Shown here: positions 9,356 to 18,035 of the stretch, in pieces
How positions within the stretch are numbered: the stretch's first letter is position 1
How the letters are laid out: each line of letters starts with the position of its first letter
Assembly: GCF_003344535.1 (NCBI RefSeq)
Contig: NZ_QPKS01000001.1
Coordinates: 1 to 64,000 of the forward strand
From: Exiguobacterium flavidum
Lineage (GTDB): Bacteria > Bacillota > Bacilli > Exiguobacteriales > Exiguobacteriaceae
Reading direction: 5' to 3'
Length of the DNA: 64,000 nt
Position numbers and translations under genes: made by a program
The notes under the pieces: model-generated
Databases searched by the model: none
The model's input: the letters and a program-made list of their open reading frames with translations, nothing else
What the model was told of the DNA's origin: nothing

Positions 9356-9377
9356 TACAATGAGATGAATGATCTCA
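9356..9377 (+). promoter_or_regulatory. possible -10 (TACAAT) with adjoining dyad
   Basis: TACAAT at 9356-9361, with a weak TTTCCT 17 bp upstream, is followed directly by TGAGAT-GAATG-ATCTCA (9361-9377), an inverted repeat that could be an operator for the SDR gene at 9396. Confidence 0.4.
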
Positions 9378-9395
9378 TGAAAAGGAAGTGTCGCC

Positions 9396-10166
9396 ATGTA
9401 TCTCCCATCATTTCGACTAGACGGCAAAACCGCCCTCGTCACGGGCGCAGGAAGAGGAATCGGCAGAGCGATCGCGATCGGCATGGCTGAAGCCGGAGCG
9501 GACGTGGTCTTGATTGCCCGCACGGAAAGCAACCTGCTCGAGACGGCAGAGCGCATCGAAACCCTCGGCAAAAAGGCATTCGTCATCAAAACCGACGTGA
9601 CGGACCGCGTGCAAGTCGAACACGCCGTCAGCGAGGCGATTCGCCTGACGGGCAAGATCGACATTCTCGTCAACAACGCGGGCATGAACATCCGATCGAG
9701 TGCACTTGACGCGACGGATGAGGAATGGTCCCGCATCATGGACACGAACTTGAAGTCCGCCTTCATGTTCTCGCAGGCAGTCGGTCGCCATATGGTCGAG
9801 GCGAAGGCCGGCAAGATCGTCACCATCTCGTCCGTCGCCGGTCACGTCGCGCTTCGGACGGGTGTCGTCTATGCAGCCTCTAAGGCCGGCTTGATCCAGA
9901 TGACGAAGGTGCTTGCGCTCGAATGGGGCAAGCATGGCATCAACGTCAACGCGATCGGTCCATGGTATTTCAAGACACCGTTGACCGAGAAGTTGCTTCA
10001 GGATCCGGACTACCTGGCGGAGATCCATGCCGTCACGCCGATGAAGCGTGTCGGCGAGCTCTCAGAACTCGTCGGTCCTGCCGTCTTCCTCGCCTCCGAC
10101 GCGAGCAGCTACATGAACGGCCAGACGCTGTTCGTCGACGGCGGGATGACGATTCAAGGATTTTGA
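9396..10166 (+). CDS. short-chain dehydrogenase/reductase (SDR)
   Basis: 256 residues, classical SDR length. It has TGAGRGIGRAIAIG at the nucleotide site, NNAG in the core, the serine in VTISSVAG, and the catalytic YAASK. Overall resemblance is to gluconate 5-dehydrogenase/3-oxoacyl reductase-type SDRs; the substrate cannot be assigned. AAAAGGAAG provides the ribosome site. It is transcribed divergently from the DJ-1 gene and closed by its own terminator. Confidence 0.88.
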   Translation: MYLPSFRLDGKTALVTGAGRGIGRAIAIGMAEAGADVVLIARTESNLLETAERIETLGKKAFVIKTDVTDRVQVEHAVSEAIRLTGKIDILVNNAGMNIRSSALDATDEEWSRIMDTNLKSAFMFSQAVGRHMVEAKAGKIVTISSVAGHVALRTGVVYAASKAGLIQMTKVLALEWGKHGINVNAIGPWYFKTPLTEKLLQDPDYLAEIHAVTPMKRVGELSELVGPAVFLASDASSYMNGQTLFVDGGMTIQGF

Positions 10167-10172
10167 AATGAA

Positions 10173-10211
10173 AAAATAAGGACAGCCGGCTTGACGGGCT
10201 GTCCTTATTTT
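10173..10211 (+). terminator. Rho-independent terminator
   Basis: 15-bp stem (10173-10187 with 10197-10211) with a T-rich 3' arm, immediately after the SDR gene. Confidence 0.85.
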
Positions 10212-10374
10212 CTGCAGCGAGGCTCGACCTTTTTCTGCTTCTCATCCTCATTGCGCCCACTTCCCGGCTTCCTGATCCTTGACGTCTTTGACCACCGGAG
10301 ATTGAATCGTTTGTCTCCCGGACCGTAGTGAGTTATCCTCATGAGACATGCAAACGAGATGGAGAGATGGAACG

Positions 10375-11229
10375 ATGAGGACAGAATGGTTAGAGGCCTT
10401 TCACGCCACGGCTGAAACGAACAGTCTGACGAAAGCGAGCGAGCTGTTGCACATGACGCAACCCGCTCTCAGCAAACAGATCAAGAATCTTGAACAGTAC
10501 TTCGATGCCCCGCTCTTGAACCGCTCGACGACAGGCGTCACGCTGACGCCTGCAGGTGAGCTGGTCTTTCAGGAAGGTGCGGTCCTGCTCAATCAGCTGC
10601 AATCGATTCATCGGAGGATTCAGTCGTCGAAGGAGCGGCATTCGCTTACGCTCGGTTCCTGGCCGAGCGTCGCCATGTCCTATCTGCCCCATCGATTCGC
10701 TGCTCGAACCTCTGCCGAATCAGCACCCGAGCTCAAAATCAAGACCGCGCATACGTACCAGGAGCTGATGGCAGGCCTTGAGCAGCATCTCTACGATGCC
10801 GTCCTGCTTGATGATCGACAAATCGAGCACCCCTATCCGTCGACCCACCTGTTCACGGAACGCTTCCTGCTGTTCCATCATCAGGATGACGACCGGTTCA
10901 GCGGCTGTTCGGATGTCGGCTTCGAACAGATCAAGGACGTTCCATTCCTGTCGCTCCCGGTCGACTGCGACTCGACGAACATCTTGCGAAGCGCGTTCGC
11001 TGAACGCGGCGCTTCCTATACCGCCGCTGCCGAGATGGAGTTCGGATCGAGCGTTCTCGGGTTCATTCGCGAGCAGCTCGGAATCGCCATCCTGCCGGAA
11101 ATCTTCCAGAACGGGATGCCTTCAGAAATCAAGACGCTTTCGATCACGGGCTTTGAGGTCGACCGTGAAATCTCGCTCGTCACGCGTGATCAGACGCATC
11201 ATGCGAGCTTGCTCGAACTGATCGGCTGA
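10375..11229 (+). CDS. LysR-type transcriptional regulator
   Basis: 284 residues. The N-terminal HTH is clear (MRTEWLEAFHATAETNSLTKASELLHMTQPALSKQIKNLE) and is followed by a substrate-binding domain. ATG 10375 gives the canonical N-terminus and has GGAGAG upstream. It lies directly before, and in the same direction as, the aldehyde dehydrogenase gene at 11334. The 104-bp gap contains several inverted repeats, so this protein is a plausible regulator of that gene. Confidence 0.88.
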   Translation: MRTEWLEAFHATAETNSLTKASELLHMTQPALSKQIKNLEQYFDAPLLNRSTTGVTLTPAGELVFQEGAVLLNQLQSIHRRIQSSKERHSLTLGSWPSVAMSYLPHRFAARTSAESAPELKIKTAHTYQELMAGLEQHLYDAVLLDDRQIEHPYPSTHLFTERFLLFHHQDDDRFSGCSDVGFEQIKDVPFLSLPVDCDSTNILRSAFAERGASYTAAAEMEFGSSVLGFIREQLGIAILPEIFQNGMPSEIKTLSITGFEVDREISLVTRDQTHHASLLELIG

Positions 11230-11236
11230 CCCGCCA

Positions 11237-11316
11237 TTCCATTTCGTTACCGCGACCGATCGAAATGGAAGTACACAACCCCAGTCCAAAGGTGTTTACT
11301 TAACGAGTAACGAAAT
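11237..11316 (+). promoter_or_regulatory. inverted-repeat cluster upstream of gabD-like gene
   Basis: TTCCATTTCG (11237-11246) pairs with CGAAATGGAA (11261-11270). ATTTCGTTAC (11241-11250) is the exact reverse complement of GTAACGAAAT (11307-11316). TTACT-TAACG-AGTAA occupies 11296-11310. These are candidate operator sites or competing RNA hairpins. Confidence 0.5.
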
Positions 11317-11333
11317 CCTTGGAGGTGCTTGAC

Positions 11334-12749
11334 ATGATTGAACGTAATGTAGTGAATGGGGTCTGGTATGAGACGGAAGCGACGATTCCGGTCTATGATC
11401 CGGCGACGAAGGAATTGCTCGGACAGGTGCCGAGCAGCACGGAGACGGACGCACGACGTGCCGTCGACGCGGCAAGCGAGGCGTTCATCAGCTGGTCCGC
11501 TCAGACGGCAGACGAACGCGCGGATAAGATCGACGCGTGGTATCGCTTGATCACCCAACACCGGGAGGAGCTCGCGACCATCATGACGCGCGAACAAGGG
11601 AAACCTTACGCCGAGGCACTCGGTGAGATCGATTACGGGAACCACTACGTCCGCTGGTACGCGGAAGAGGCGCGGCGGATCTACGGGGAGACGATTCCGG
11701 CATCCGTGCCCGGGAAGCGGCTGTTCGTCGAAAAAGAACCGGTCGGCGTCGTCGCGGCCATCACACCCTGGAACTTCCCCGCTGCGATGATCACCCGCAA
11801 GCTCGCCCCCGCGCTTGCAGCCGGCTGTACGGTCGTCCTGAAGCCGTCGGAAGAGACGCCGTTCACGGCGCTCCGTCTCGTCGAGCTCGCGCACGAAGCC
11901 GGCATCCCCCCTGGTGCGGTCAATGTCCTGACCGGAGACGCCCAAACGATCAGCGGTATCTGGCAAGCCGACCGGCGCGTCCGGAAGATCACGTTCACAG
12001 GGTCGACGGCCGTCGGGAAGCTCATCATGCGCCAGGCGGCGGACACGATGAAGAAATTGTCCCTTGAACTCGGGGGTCACGCGCCCTTCATCGTCACGGA
12101 GCATGCGGACATCGAGAAGGCCGTCGCAGGCGCGATTCGCTCGAAATTCCGCAATGGCGGCCAAGCATGCGTCGCGACGAACCGGTTCTACGTCCAGGAA
12201 TCCGTCCTCGATGCCTTCACGGAACGGTTCGTCGCCGAGGTCGAGCAGCTGAAGACGGGGAACGGCCTCGACGCGACGTCGACGATCGGACCGTTGATCA
12301 ACGCGAAAGCCGTCGCGAAGGTCAAAGCCCATATCGACGACGCCGTCGCGAAGGGGGCGACGATCTTGACCGGCGGAACGATCGATGAATCGGTCGGTCA
12401 CTTCGTTGCGCCGACCGTCCTCACCGGTGTGACTGAGGACATGCTGTGCATGCAGGAAGAGACGTTCGGACCGCTTGCGCCGATCTCCGTCTTCAAGACG
12501 ATCGACGAAGTGATCGAACGCGCGAACGATACACCTTATGGGCTTGCCGCTTACGCGTTCTCGGAACGGATCGACGAGGCACTCCTGCTCGGGAAGAAGC
12601 TCGAATATGGCATCATCGGTCTGAACGACGGTGCGCCGTCCGCTGCGCAGGCACCGTTCGGCGGCTATAAGGAGAGTGGTCTCGGCCGGGAGGGCGGCGT
12701 CTACGGCATCGAGGACTACCTCGAGGTCAAATACCTGTCGCTCGGCTGA
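11334..12749 (+). CDS. gabD: NAD(P)-dependent succinate-semialdehyde dehydrogenase-like aldehyde dehydrogenase
   Basis: 471 residues, the normal length for the SSADH/ALDH superfamily. It shows the cofactor region TPWNFPAAMITRKLAPALAAG, the Glu motif LELGGHAPF, the catalytic Cys in NGGQACVATNRFYV, and the EETFGPLAPI and APFGGYKESGLGREGG motifs typical of GabD. It would oxidise succinate semialdehyde to succinate in GABA breakdown, or a related semialdehyde. ATG 11334 is set by GGAGGTG. A LysR gene lies just upstream. No GABA transaminase gene is nearby. Confidence 0.88.
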   Translation: MIERNVVNGVWYETEATIPVYDPATKELLGQVPSSTETDARRAVDAASEAFISWSAQTADERADKIDAWYRLITQHREELATIMTREQGKPYAEALGEIDYGNHYVRWYAEEARRIYGETIPASVPGKRLFVEKEPVGVVAAITPWNFPAAMITRKLAPALAAGCTVVLKPSEETPFTALRLVELAHEAGIPPGAVNVLTGDAQTISGIWQADRRVRKITFTGSTAVGKLIMRQAADTMKKLSLELGGHAPFIVTEHADIEKAVAGAIRSKFRNGGQACVATNRFYVQESVLDAFTERFVAEVEQLKTGNGLDATSTIGPLINAKAVAKVKAHIDDAVAKGATILTGGTIDESVGHFVAPTVLTGVTEDMLCMQEETFGPLAPISVFKTIDEVIERANDTPYGLAAYAFSERIDEALLLGKKLEYGIIGLNDGAPSAAQAPFGGYKESGLGREGGVYGIEDYLEVKYLSLG

Positions 12750-12780
12750 GCGGACCCGCTTCGCCATCTAGATAACGAAC

Positions 12781-12829
12781 AAGAGAAGGTCCGGAACCCG
12801 ACATGCACGCGGGTTCCGGACCTTCTCTT
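12781..12829. terminator. bidirectional terminator
   Basis: Perfect arms of about 20 bp (12781-12800 and 12810-12829) lie between the convergent ALDH and amine oxidase genes. Confidence 0.85.
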
Positions 12830-12878
12830 TGTCTGGTGCTCTTCGATATTCGAATCTCGTGAAGATGAACGCCTCCGC

Positions 12879-13958
12879 TCAATCCATCCAGCGGGAGACG
12901 ATCCGCTCGGCCGAACGCAGCGCCCCTTCGATATGCCCGCCGAACTCGCCGTTCGTCTCCGTTCCAGCAAACGCAATCCTGTCTTGCCAAGAGTCATCAC
13001 CCTCGATCGGTCGAAAGACAGGGAAGTCAGTCAAGGGCAGTGCATCTTCCGCTGTCGCCGTCGCAATGTCGGCCGACCAGTCATAGTAGAGAAACGCAAT
13101 AGGATGATTCGCTTGCGTCCCATACAGTTGCACGAGTTGTTCAAGGACACGAGCCTTGACACCCGCTTCACCCACTCGCTGCCGCTCTTCTGGCGAGAGG
13201 CGGAGAAAACCGAACAAGGCGCCTGGTCCTTCGGTTGGGGAAGCATCATGGATTTCCTGAAGCGGTCCGACCCAACTGATGCCGAAGCCGGATTGCCCCT
13301 CCTCCCGCCAAAAAGGCGTCTCATAGACGGCGATCGCTTTCGCCTGTCCGGCCATCCATGTCGGCGTCTCATTCAACTTTGCGCGTAGTGTTCCGCTCAA
13401 GGCAGGTTCAAACGCGATGTGATCGACAAGACGTGGAGGCAGCGCTAAGACGACCCGGTCGTACAGTTCTGTCAAGGTGCCCTGCTCATCCGTATACGTG
13501 ACGGCAACCCGGTCCTCAGCTTGTCGAATCGCAGTGACCTTCGTTCCGAGAAGAATCGTCCCGGGCGGCAACTGGCGCGCCAGTGCTTCGACGAGCGTCG
13601 TCATCCCCCCTTCGAGACGGTTCGAAGGGACAATGCTTTCCTTTGGCAATACATGGTGCTCGACCCTTCCCGCCTGACGCTCGAGTACCATTGCGCCTGC
13701 CGTCGGCTGCGAAAACGCCGTCAAGCCGTATTCGTCTACCAGTCTTGAGATCGTGTGCTCAGACTCCGGCCAGTACCAGGTCGGTCCAAGGTCGAACAGA
13801 TGTGTTCCTCGGGCGCTTGAGACCGGTTCACTCAGGATACGCCCGCCGATCCGTTGCCTGGTCTCGAACACGGTGACGGCTTGTCCGCTTTTGTTCAACA
13901 AAGAGGCTGCGTACAATCCGCTCACCCCGGCTCCGATGATCGCAGTTGAAATTTTCAT
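12879..13958 (-). CDS. flavin-containing amine oxidase
   Basis: 359 residues. The N-terminal FAD site TAIIGAGVSGLYAASLL is followed by FETRQRIGGRI (amine-oxidase signature). The C-terminus carries RIAFAGTETNGEFGGHIEGALRSAERI, the FAD-binding end typical of monoamine oxidases. It would oxidise an amine to an aldehyde with H2O2 release; the substrate is unknown. AAAGGAATG lies before ATG 13958. The neighbouring semialdehyde dehydrogenase could accept an amine-derived aldehyde, but that link is speculative. Confidence 0.87.
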   Translation of the reverse strand: MKISTAIIGAGVSGLYAASLLNKSGQAVTVFETRQRIGGRILSEPVSSARGTHLFDLGPTWYWPESEHTISRLVDEYGLTAFSQPTAGAMVLERQAGRVEHHVLPKESIVPSNRLEGGMTTLVEALARQLPPGTILLGTKVTAIRQAEDRVAVTYTDEQGTLTELYDRVVLALPPRLVDHIAFEPALSGTLRAKLNETPTWMAGQAKAIAVYETPFWREEGQSGFGISWVGPLQEIHDASPTEGPGALFGFLRLSPEERQRVGEAGVKARVLEQLVQLYGTQANHPIAFLYYDWSADIATATAEDALPLTDFPVFRPIEGDDSWQDRIAFAGTETNGEFGGHIEGALRSAERIVSRWMD

Positions 13959-14013
13959 CTAATCATTCCTTTCGTTCTTGTTTCATGGCAATCGGCCCGC
14001 CGAATCATTGGAT

Positions 14014-15009
14014 CTAGTTCACGGCCAACCCGGCAGCGCGTGCGATCAGCGCATATGATGTCAGGCGTGCCTCTTGACCGTGTGCGTTGTTGATCAACAG
14101 GAACTCGTCTGTCTCGTATTTCGCCGCGAGTGCTTCGAGTCCGCGGACGACGTCCTCGCCCGTCCCGACGAGCATCCGCCGCCTCTCCCGCGCCATCTGC
14201 CGCTCCTCACTGTCTGAACGCGTTACACCTGCCTTCTCAGGCGTCGGGACGATGGAATGGCCGAGCTTGATGTTCTGGACCCAGCTGTCTTGCGTACGCG
14301 CAAGCCGCTCCGCCTCCTCCTGCGTATCCGCTGCGACCGCGAAGACGCAGACGAGGACGCGCGGCGTCTCGAACAGACCTGCCTTGAAATGCGTGCGGTA
14401 CGCGGAAAGCGTCGCTTCCCATTTGTCCGGATTGATGAAGTGGCCGAAGACAAGTCCGATTCCAAGTTCTCCCGCGAGCTTGCCGCTTTCGGGCGAAAGA
14501 CCGAGCAGCCAGACCGGCGGCACTTCCTGCCCGCGTGGCGTCGTCTTGACCGTCCGGTAGCGATGCGTAAAGGACAGCGTATCCCCCAGGTAGCCGATCA
14601 CGTCTGAAAGCTGACGCGGGAATTTTTCGAAGTCGTTCGGTGCACCGTCCGTCAGTGCGAGCCGGGTCCGTTCACTGCCACCGGGCGAGCGTCCGACGCC
14701 GAGGTCGATTCGTCCGGGGAAAAACGCGCAAAGCGTCGAGAACGTCTCTGCGACCTTGAGCGGATTGTATTGCGGGAGCAAAATGCCGCCCGCCCCTAGA
14801 CGGATCGTCGACGTCTCCGCTCCGGCGCGTGCGATGAACAGCTCGGGTGCTGCGCTGAGCAATCCGTTCGTATTATGATGCTCCGCGAACCAATATCTCG
14901 AATAGCCGAGACGCTCCGCCTCCTTGACGAGCCGCAGTGTCGCTTCGACCGTCTCCTTGACATCCATCCCTTCATGCAACGGCACCTGATCTAGTATTCC
15001 AATCTTCAC
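14014..15009 (-). CDS. LLM-class flavin-dependent oxidoreductase (luciferase-like)
   Basis: 331 residues, a single TIM-barrel of the bacterial-luciferase type. Motifs include RYWFAEHHNTNGLLSAAPE near the N-terminus, LGAGGILLPQYNPLKVAE, and RIDLGVGRSPGG, all characteristic of YhbW/MsnO8-like monooxygenases that use FMNH2. The substrate is unknown. It lies 55 bp downstream of the amine oxidase gene's own start on the same strand and could be the first gene of that pair. Confidence 0.87.
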   Translation of the reverse strand: MKIGILDQVPLHEGMDVKETVEATLRLVKEAERLGYSRYWFAEHHNTNGLLSAAPELFIARAGAETSTIRLGAGGILLPQYNPLKVAETFSTLCAFFPGRIDLGVGRSPGGSERTRLALTDGAPNDFEKFPRQLSDVIGYLGDTLSFTHRYRTVKTTPRGQEVPPVWLLGLSPESGKLAGELGIGLVFGHFINPDKWEATLSAYRTHFKAGLFETPRVLVCVFAVAADTQEEAERLARTQDSWVQNIKLGHSIVPTPEKAGVTRSDSEERQMARERRRMLVGTGEDVVRGLEALAAKYETDEFLLINNAHGQEARLTSYALIARAAGLAVN

Positions 15010-15068
15010 ATCGTCACCCCATCCTTGCCTTATTCAATCATCATAGCTCGGCGAGCACGCGAAAGAAA

Positions 15069-15092
15069 AGCGCCCAGCTTGCGCTGGACGCT
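15069..15092 (-). terminator. terminator of the ArsR/SRPBCC operon
   Basis: On the minus strand a 10-bp stem with one mismatch (15083-15092 with 15069-15078) is followed by a T-rich stretch, 6 bp after the SRPBCC stop codon. Confidence 0.65.
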
Positions 15093-15098
15093 ATCCGT

Positions 15099-15611
15099 TC
15101 AGTTCGCGGTTGCGAGCAGCTCGTCCAACCGGCGGAGCTGGCTGCTGAAGCCTTCGACGACCCCCATGTCAAGCACTTGCCGCAAGCCCTCCTCCGTCTT
15201 GAAGTCGGAGCGGAAGATGACGAGCGTCCCGCCATCCTTCTCTTCGAAATCGATTTCGATCTCGCTGCTTGGCAGCTCATCTGAAAGCGTTCCAGACGCG
15301 TCCGAGAAGTAGTCGGTATAGGCGAGGAATGTCGGCGCATCGATTTTCCGGAACACCGCTTTCCCCCACGATTCCATCCCGAAGAACTCTCCTTGCGTCT
15401 CGTCGACGCAACGCATGCAATAGTGCCAGATGCCACCAGGTCTGAATTCGAACTGGTGAATATCCGTCTCCCATCCTTCCGGACCCCACCACCGTTCGAG
15501 ATGGTCTTGATTCGAATAGGCTTCGAATACAAGGTCGCGCGGCGCTTCGAACATCCGTTCAAGAATCAGGACCGCGCCTTCCGTTCGTGTGTTCAATTGC
15601 ATCTCCTTCAT
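15099..15611 (-). CDS. SRPBCC/AHSA1-like domain protein
   Basis: 170 residues of the START-like fold. The typical opening FEAPRDLVFEAYSNQDHLERWWGPEGW and the ending EGFSSQLRRLDELL identify the AHSA1 group. These proteins bind hydrophobic ligands; many are encoded, as here, behind an ArsR repressor. The start overlaps the end of the ArsR gene by 53 bp, which implies translational coupling. ATG 15602 or TTG 15596 (behind AAGGAG) are alternative starts. Confidence 0.85.
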   Translation of the reverse strand: MKEMQLNTRTEGAVLILERMFEAPRDLVFEAYSNQDHLERWWGPEGWETDIHQFEFRPGGIWHYCMRCVDETQGEFFGMESWGKAVFRKIDAPTFLAYTDYFSDASGTLSDELPSSEIEIDFEEKDGGTLVIFRSDFKTEEGLRQVLDMGVVEGFSSQLRRLDELLATAN

Positions 15612-15945
15612 CCTCCATTCCCCTCTCCCTCTTGATTTCCTTCAGGTAGTCATCGAGTCGGTCCAACCTGCCGCCCGCCACGTCCTTGAATCCACTCGCC
15701 CATGCCTCGAGCAGCCGGAACGGAAGCGGCGACAGATGGTAACGCCGCCGATTCCCGAGGATCTCCATCCCGACGATTCCTGCTTCGTTGAGCACTTTCA
15801 AATGCTTTGACGTCTGCGGTTGACGTATGTCCAGTGCCTCTGCGATTTCGTTGACCGTACGCGGTCTTTCCTTGAGCAATTCGACGATTCGCAAGCGAGT
15901 CGGGTCGGATAAGGCGCTCAGTGTCGTAAGCATCATGTCTGTCAT
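15559..15945 (-). CDS. ArsR-family transcriptional repressor
   Basis: 128 residues with the ArsR winged HTH: LSALSDPTRLRIVELL, then EALDIRQPQTSKHLKVLNEAG and the wing NRRRYHLS. No metal-binding Cys motif is visible, as in the ArsR group that partners SRPBCC proteins. First gene of a two-gene operon and probably autoregulated through the dyad in its promoter. Confidence 0.88.
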   Translation of the reverse strand: MTDMMLTTLSALSDPTRLRIVELLKERPRTVNEIAEALDIRQPQTSKHLKVLNEAGIVGMEILGNRRRYHLSPLPFRLLEAWASGFKDVAGGRLDRLDDYLKEIKRERGMEDEGDAIEHTNGRRGPDS

Positions 15946-15984
15946 TGGCCCTCTTCCCTTCCTTAACTATATACCCGATTCAGA

Positions 15985-16004
15985 ATATTCTAATCAAGGA
16001 ATAT
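15985..16004 (-). promoter_or_regulatory. ArsR-type operator dyad over the promoter
   Basis: ATATTC-N8-GAATAT is centred on the minus-strand -35 element (TTGATT), with GTATAT 17 bp downstream as the -10. This arrangement fits ArsR autorepression. Confidence 0.55.
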
Positions 16005-16108
16005 AAAACACATCGCTCAAACAAATCATTGGAGTCTCCACCTCACCTCCCCTACTATGATAGGTAGAGGCAAATCGCCGCAAATTCCATCGACGAGGAG
16101 TGTATGAG

Positions 16109-16612
16109 ATGACTTCCATCCACGATTTCGAAGTACTGACAACCGGACACGAAACGGTTTCACTGAGACGTTATGAAAACCAAGTCGTCCTGATCGTCAA
16201 CACGGCGACCGAGTGCGGTCTAGCCAACCAATTCGACAGTCTGGAGATGATCCACCAGCGATTCAAGGACCGGGGCGTTGCCGTACTCGGTTTCCCGAGC
16301 AACCAGTTCAACAATCAGGAACCGGTCGAGGACAAGGACATGACGAGCGTCTGTAAGCTCAATCACGGCGTGACGTTCCCGCTGTTCGCGAAGATCGACG
16401 TCAAAGGCGCTAATATCCATCCGTTGTTCGACTACTTGACGAACGCCAAGAAGGGTCTGCTCGGAAGTGTGATCAAGTGGAACTTCACGAAGTTCTTGAT
16501 CGGCAAGGACGGTCAGGTCGTCAAGCGGTACGCCCCGACGACGAAACCGGAAGCGATCATCCCGGACATCGAGAAGCTGCTAGCGTCCCAGTCGAACGCC
16601 GCCGCGAACTGA
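16109..16612 (+). CDS. glutathione peroxidase-family thiol peroxidase
   Basis: 167 residues. The peroxidatic Cys is in NTATECGL, with the catalytic Gln in FPSNQFNNQEP and Trp in KWNFTKFL, all in standard positions. Cys replaces selenocysteine, so it is likely a thioredoxin-linked peroxidase that reduces hydroperoxides in the cytosol. ATG 16109 is preferred over GTG 16100 because GAGGAG (16095-16100) is 8 nt before it. Confidence 0.92.
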   Translation: MTSIHDFEVLTTGHETVSLRRYENQVVLIVNTATECGLANQFDSLEMIHQRFKDRGVAVLGFPSNQFNNQEPVEDKDMTSVCKLNHGVTFPLFAKIDVKGANIHPLFDYLTNAKKGLLGSVIKWNFTKFLIGKDGQVVKRYAPTTKPEAIIPDIEKLLASQSNAAAN

Positions 16613-16623
16613 TGCAAGCACAA

Positions 16624-16680
16624 AAAAACATCGCCACTCTCTTCTGCTGACGGACAGCCGGAGAGGGTGGCGATGTTTTT
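16624..16680. terminator. bidirectional terminator
   Basis: Long stem (16624-16641 with 16661-16680, one mismatch/bulge) with A and T runs between convergent genes. Confidence 0.82.
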
Positions 16681-17126
16681 CATTGGCCCGTCACGTACCG
16701 TTGCAGGAAAGCAAGTACCGCCATGAGCAGGAAGAGAACGATTGAGATCCGGCCAAATGACCGCCCGGCGAGTGACGCGACGCCGATCATCCCGCCAGTC
16801 CCGGCGAAGAACAGCATCACGTAGAGAATCACGATCGGCAAGTCGCTCCGAAAGTCGCTTTGCAAGCGGAAATCGAGGATGTACTCCATCAAGAGCCAGG
16901 CAAGCATCAGGCTGACTTGCAGGACATACAGCGTTGACCGATGAAACACGCGGCTCGTCCCGACTAACAACAGGAGCGGAAGGGCTAGACACAACTCGAA
17001 CACGCCTAGCCAGTATTCGAGACGCGTCCCGCCGGACAGCCGGGCGAGGAAGACGAGAATCGCGGAGAGATAGATTGCCAGTGCGACATATGCACCGAGA
17101 AGGTCGAGTCGTTTTTTAGACAGCAT
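16680..17126 (-). CDS. four-helix membrane protein, unknown function
   Basis: 148 residues with four to five hydrophobic segments covering nearly the whole protein, for example AYVALAIYLSAILVFLA, GVFELCLALPLLLLV and GRISIVLFLLMAVLAF. AAAGGAGGGAATCCG precedes the start. No family recognised. Confidence 0.75.
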   Translation of the reverse strand: MLSKKRLDLLGAYVALAIYLSAILVFLARLSGGTRLEYWLGVFELCLALPLLLLVGTSRVFHRSTLYVLQVSLMLAWLLMEYILDFRLQSDFRSDLPIVILYVMLFFAGTGGMIGVASLAGRSFGRISIVLFLLMAVLAFLQRYVTGQ

Positions 17127-17202
17127 CGGATTCCCTCCTTTGATCGCCTTACCGCCTCATCGCGGCAAAAATGTTTCTTATCATGTTGCCCCCGACGTCA
17201 GA

Positions 17203-17961
17203 TCACCGGTTCACCCCGACATACGGAAAGAGCGGTCCGCGCAGTTCAAACGAATAATCTTCCGGGTTGACGATCCCGACGATCGCATCACTTTCGAGCA
17301 ATTGATCGAGAAAGCCAGCCATCTCAGCAGCCGTATGATATTTCGCAACATTCTTGCTGTAATCGAAGCCGGACTGACCGCGAGATCTGTCGGCAAATTC
17401 CGTTTCCGTGGCAGCAGGCGCCAAGACTTTTGCCCGCAGCTTCGCACCGGACTGCATCAATTCTTGGGCGAGCCCTTCCGTATAGGCGCTGACGAAGAAT
17501 TTCGTCGCGCAGTACGTGACGGCATTCGGCACGATTTGGTAGCCTCCGCCTGACGAGATGTTCAGGAGCGTCGTCCCCTCGACATCATGATGATCCCGCA
17601 CGTAGAGGCTCGTCAGCACCGTCAAAGCCTCGATGTTCAGGCGCAACATCTTTTCGATTTTCGGGACGGAGACGTCCTTGACCTGATTGAAGTCCCCGAA
17701 CCCGGCGTTGTTGATCCACGTCTCGATATCGAGCTCCTTCAGGGAGTCATAGAGGTCATGGACCTGTTTCGATTCGGTCAGGTCGACCGAGCGGATGATG
17801 ACATCGCTGTCATCGGAAAGTGCCTTGACTTCATCACGCAACTTCTCCAGTTCGTCCGTTCTCCGGGCGACGAGGACCAACGATTTCCCTTTCGCCGCGA
17901 GCACTTTCGCCGTCTCATATCCGATTCCTGAACTTGCTCCTGTGATGACCGTGTATCGCAT
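17203..17961 (-). CDS. short-chain dehydrogenase (SDR)
   Basis: 252 residues. It has TGASSGIGYETAKVLA at the nucleotide site, NNAG in the core, the serine in LLNISSGGG and YCATK as the catalytic pair. It resembles the YdfG/DltE-like cytosolic SDRs; the substrate is unknown. Single gene; GAGGGA lies before ATG 17961. Confidence 0.88.
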   Translation of the reverse strand: MRYTVITGASSGIGYETAKVLAAKGKSLVLVARRTDELEKLRDEVKALSDDSDVIIRSVDLTESKQVHDLYDSLKELDIETWINNAGFGDFNQVKDVSVPKIEKMLRLNIEALTVLTSLYVRDHHDVEGTTLLNISSGGGYQIVPNAVTYCATKFFVSAYTEGLAQELMQSGAKLRAKVLAPAATETEFADRSRGQSGFDYSKNVAKYHTAAEMAGFLDQLLESDAIVGIVNPEDYSFELRGPLFPYVGVNR

Positions 17962-18035
17962 CGGCTATCCCTCATCTCTTTTTTGATTTGGTGAACCCTC
18001 GAAAGTGGTAGAGAGACTAGCGGACGACTGCCGGT

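Noticed and set aside
11247-12767. 506-codon minus-strand frame across the aldehyde dehydrogenase
   Set aside because: Low-complexity Arg/Asp-rich translation; the plus strand encodes a clear ALDH with catalytic Cys and Glu.
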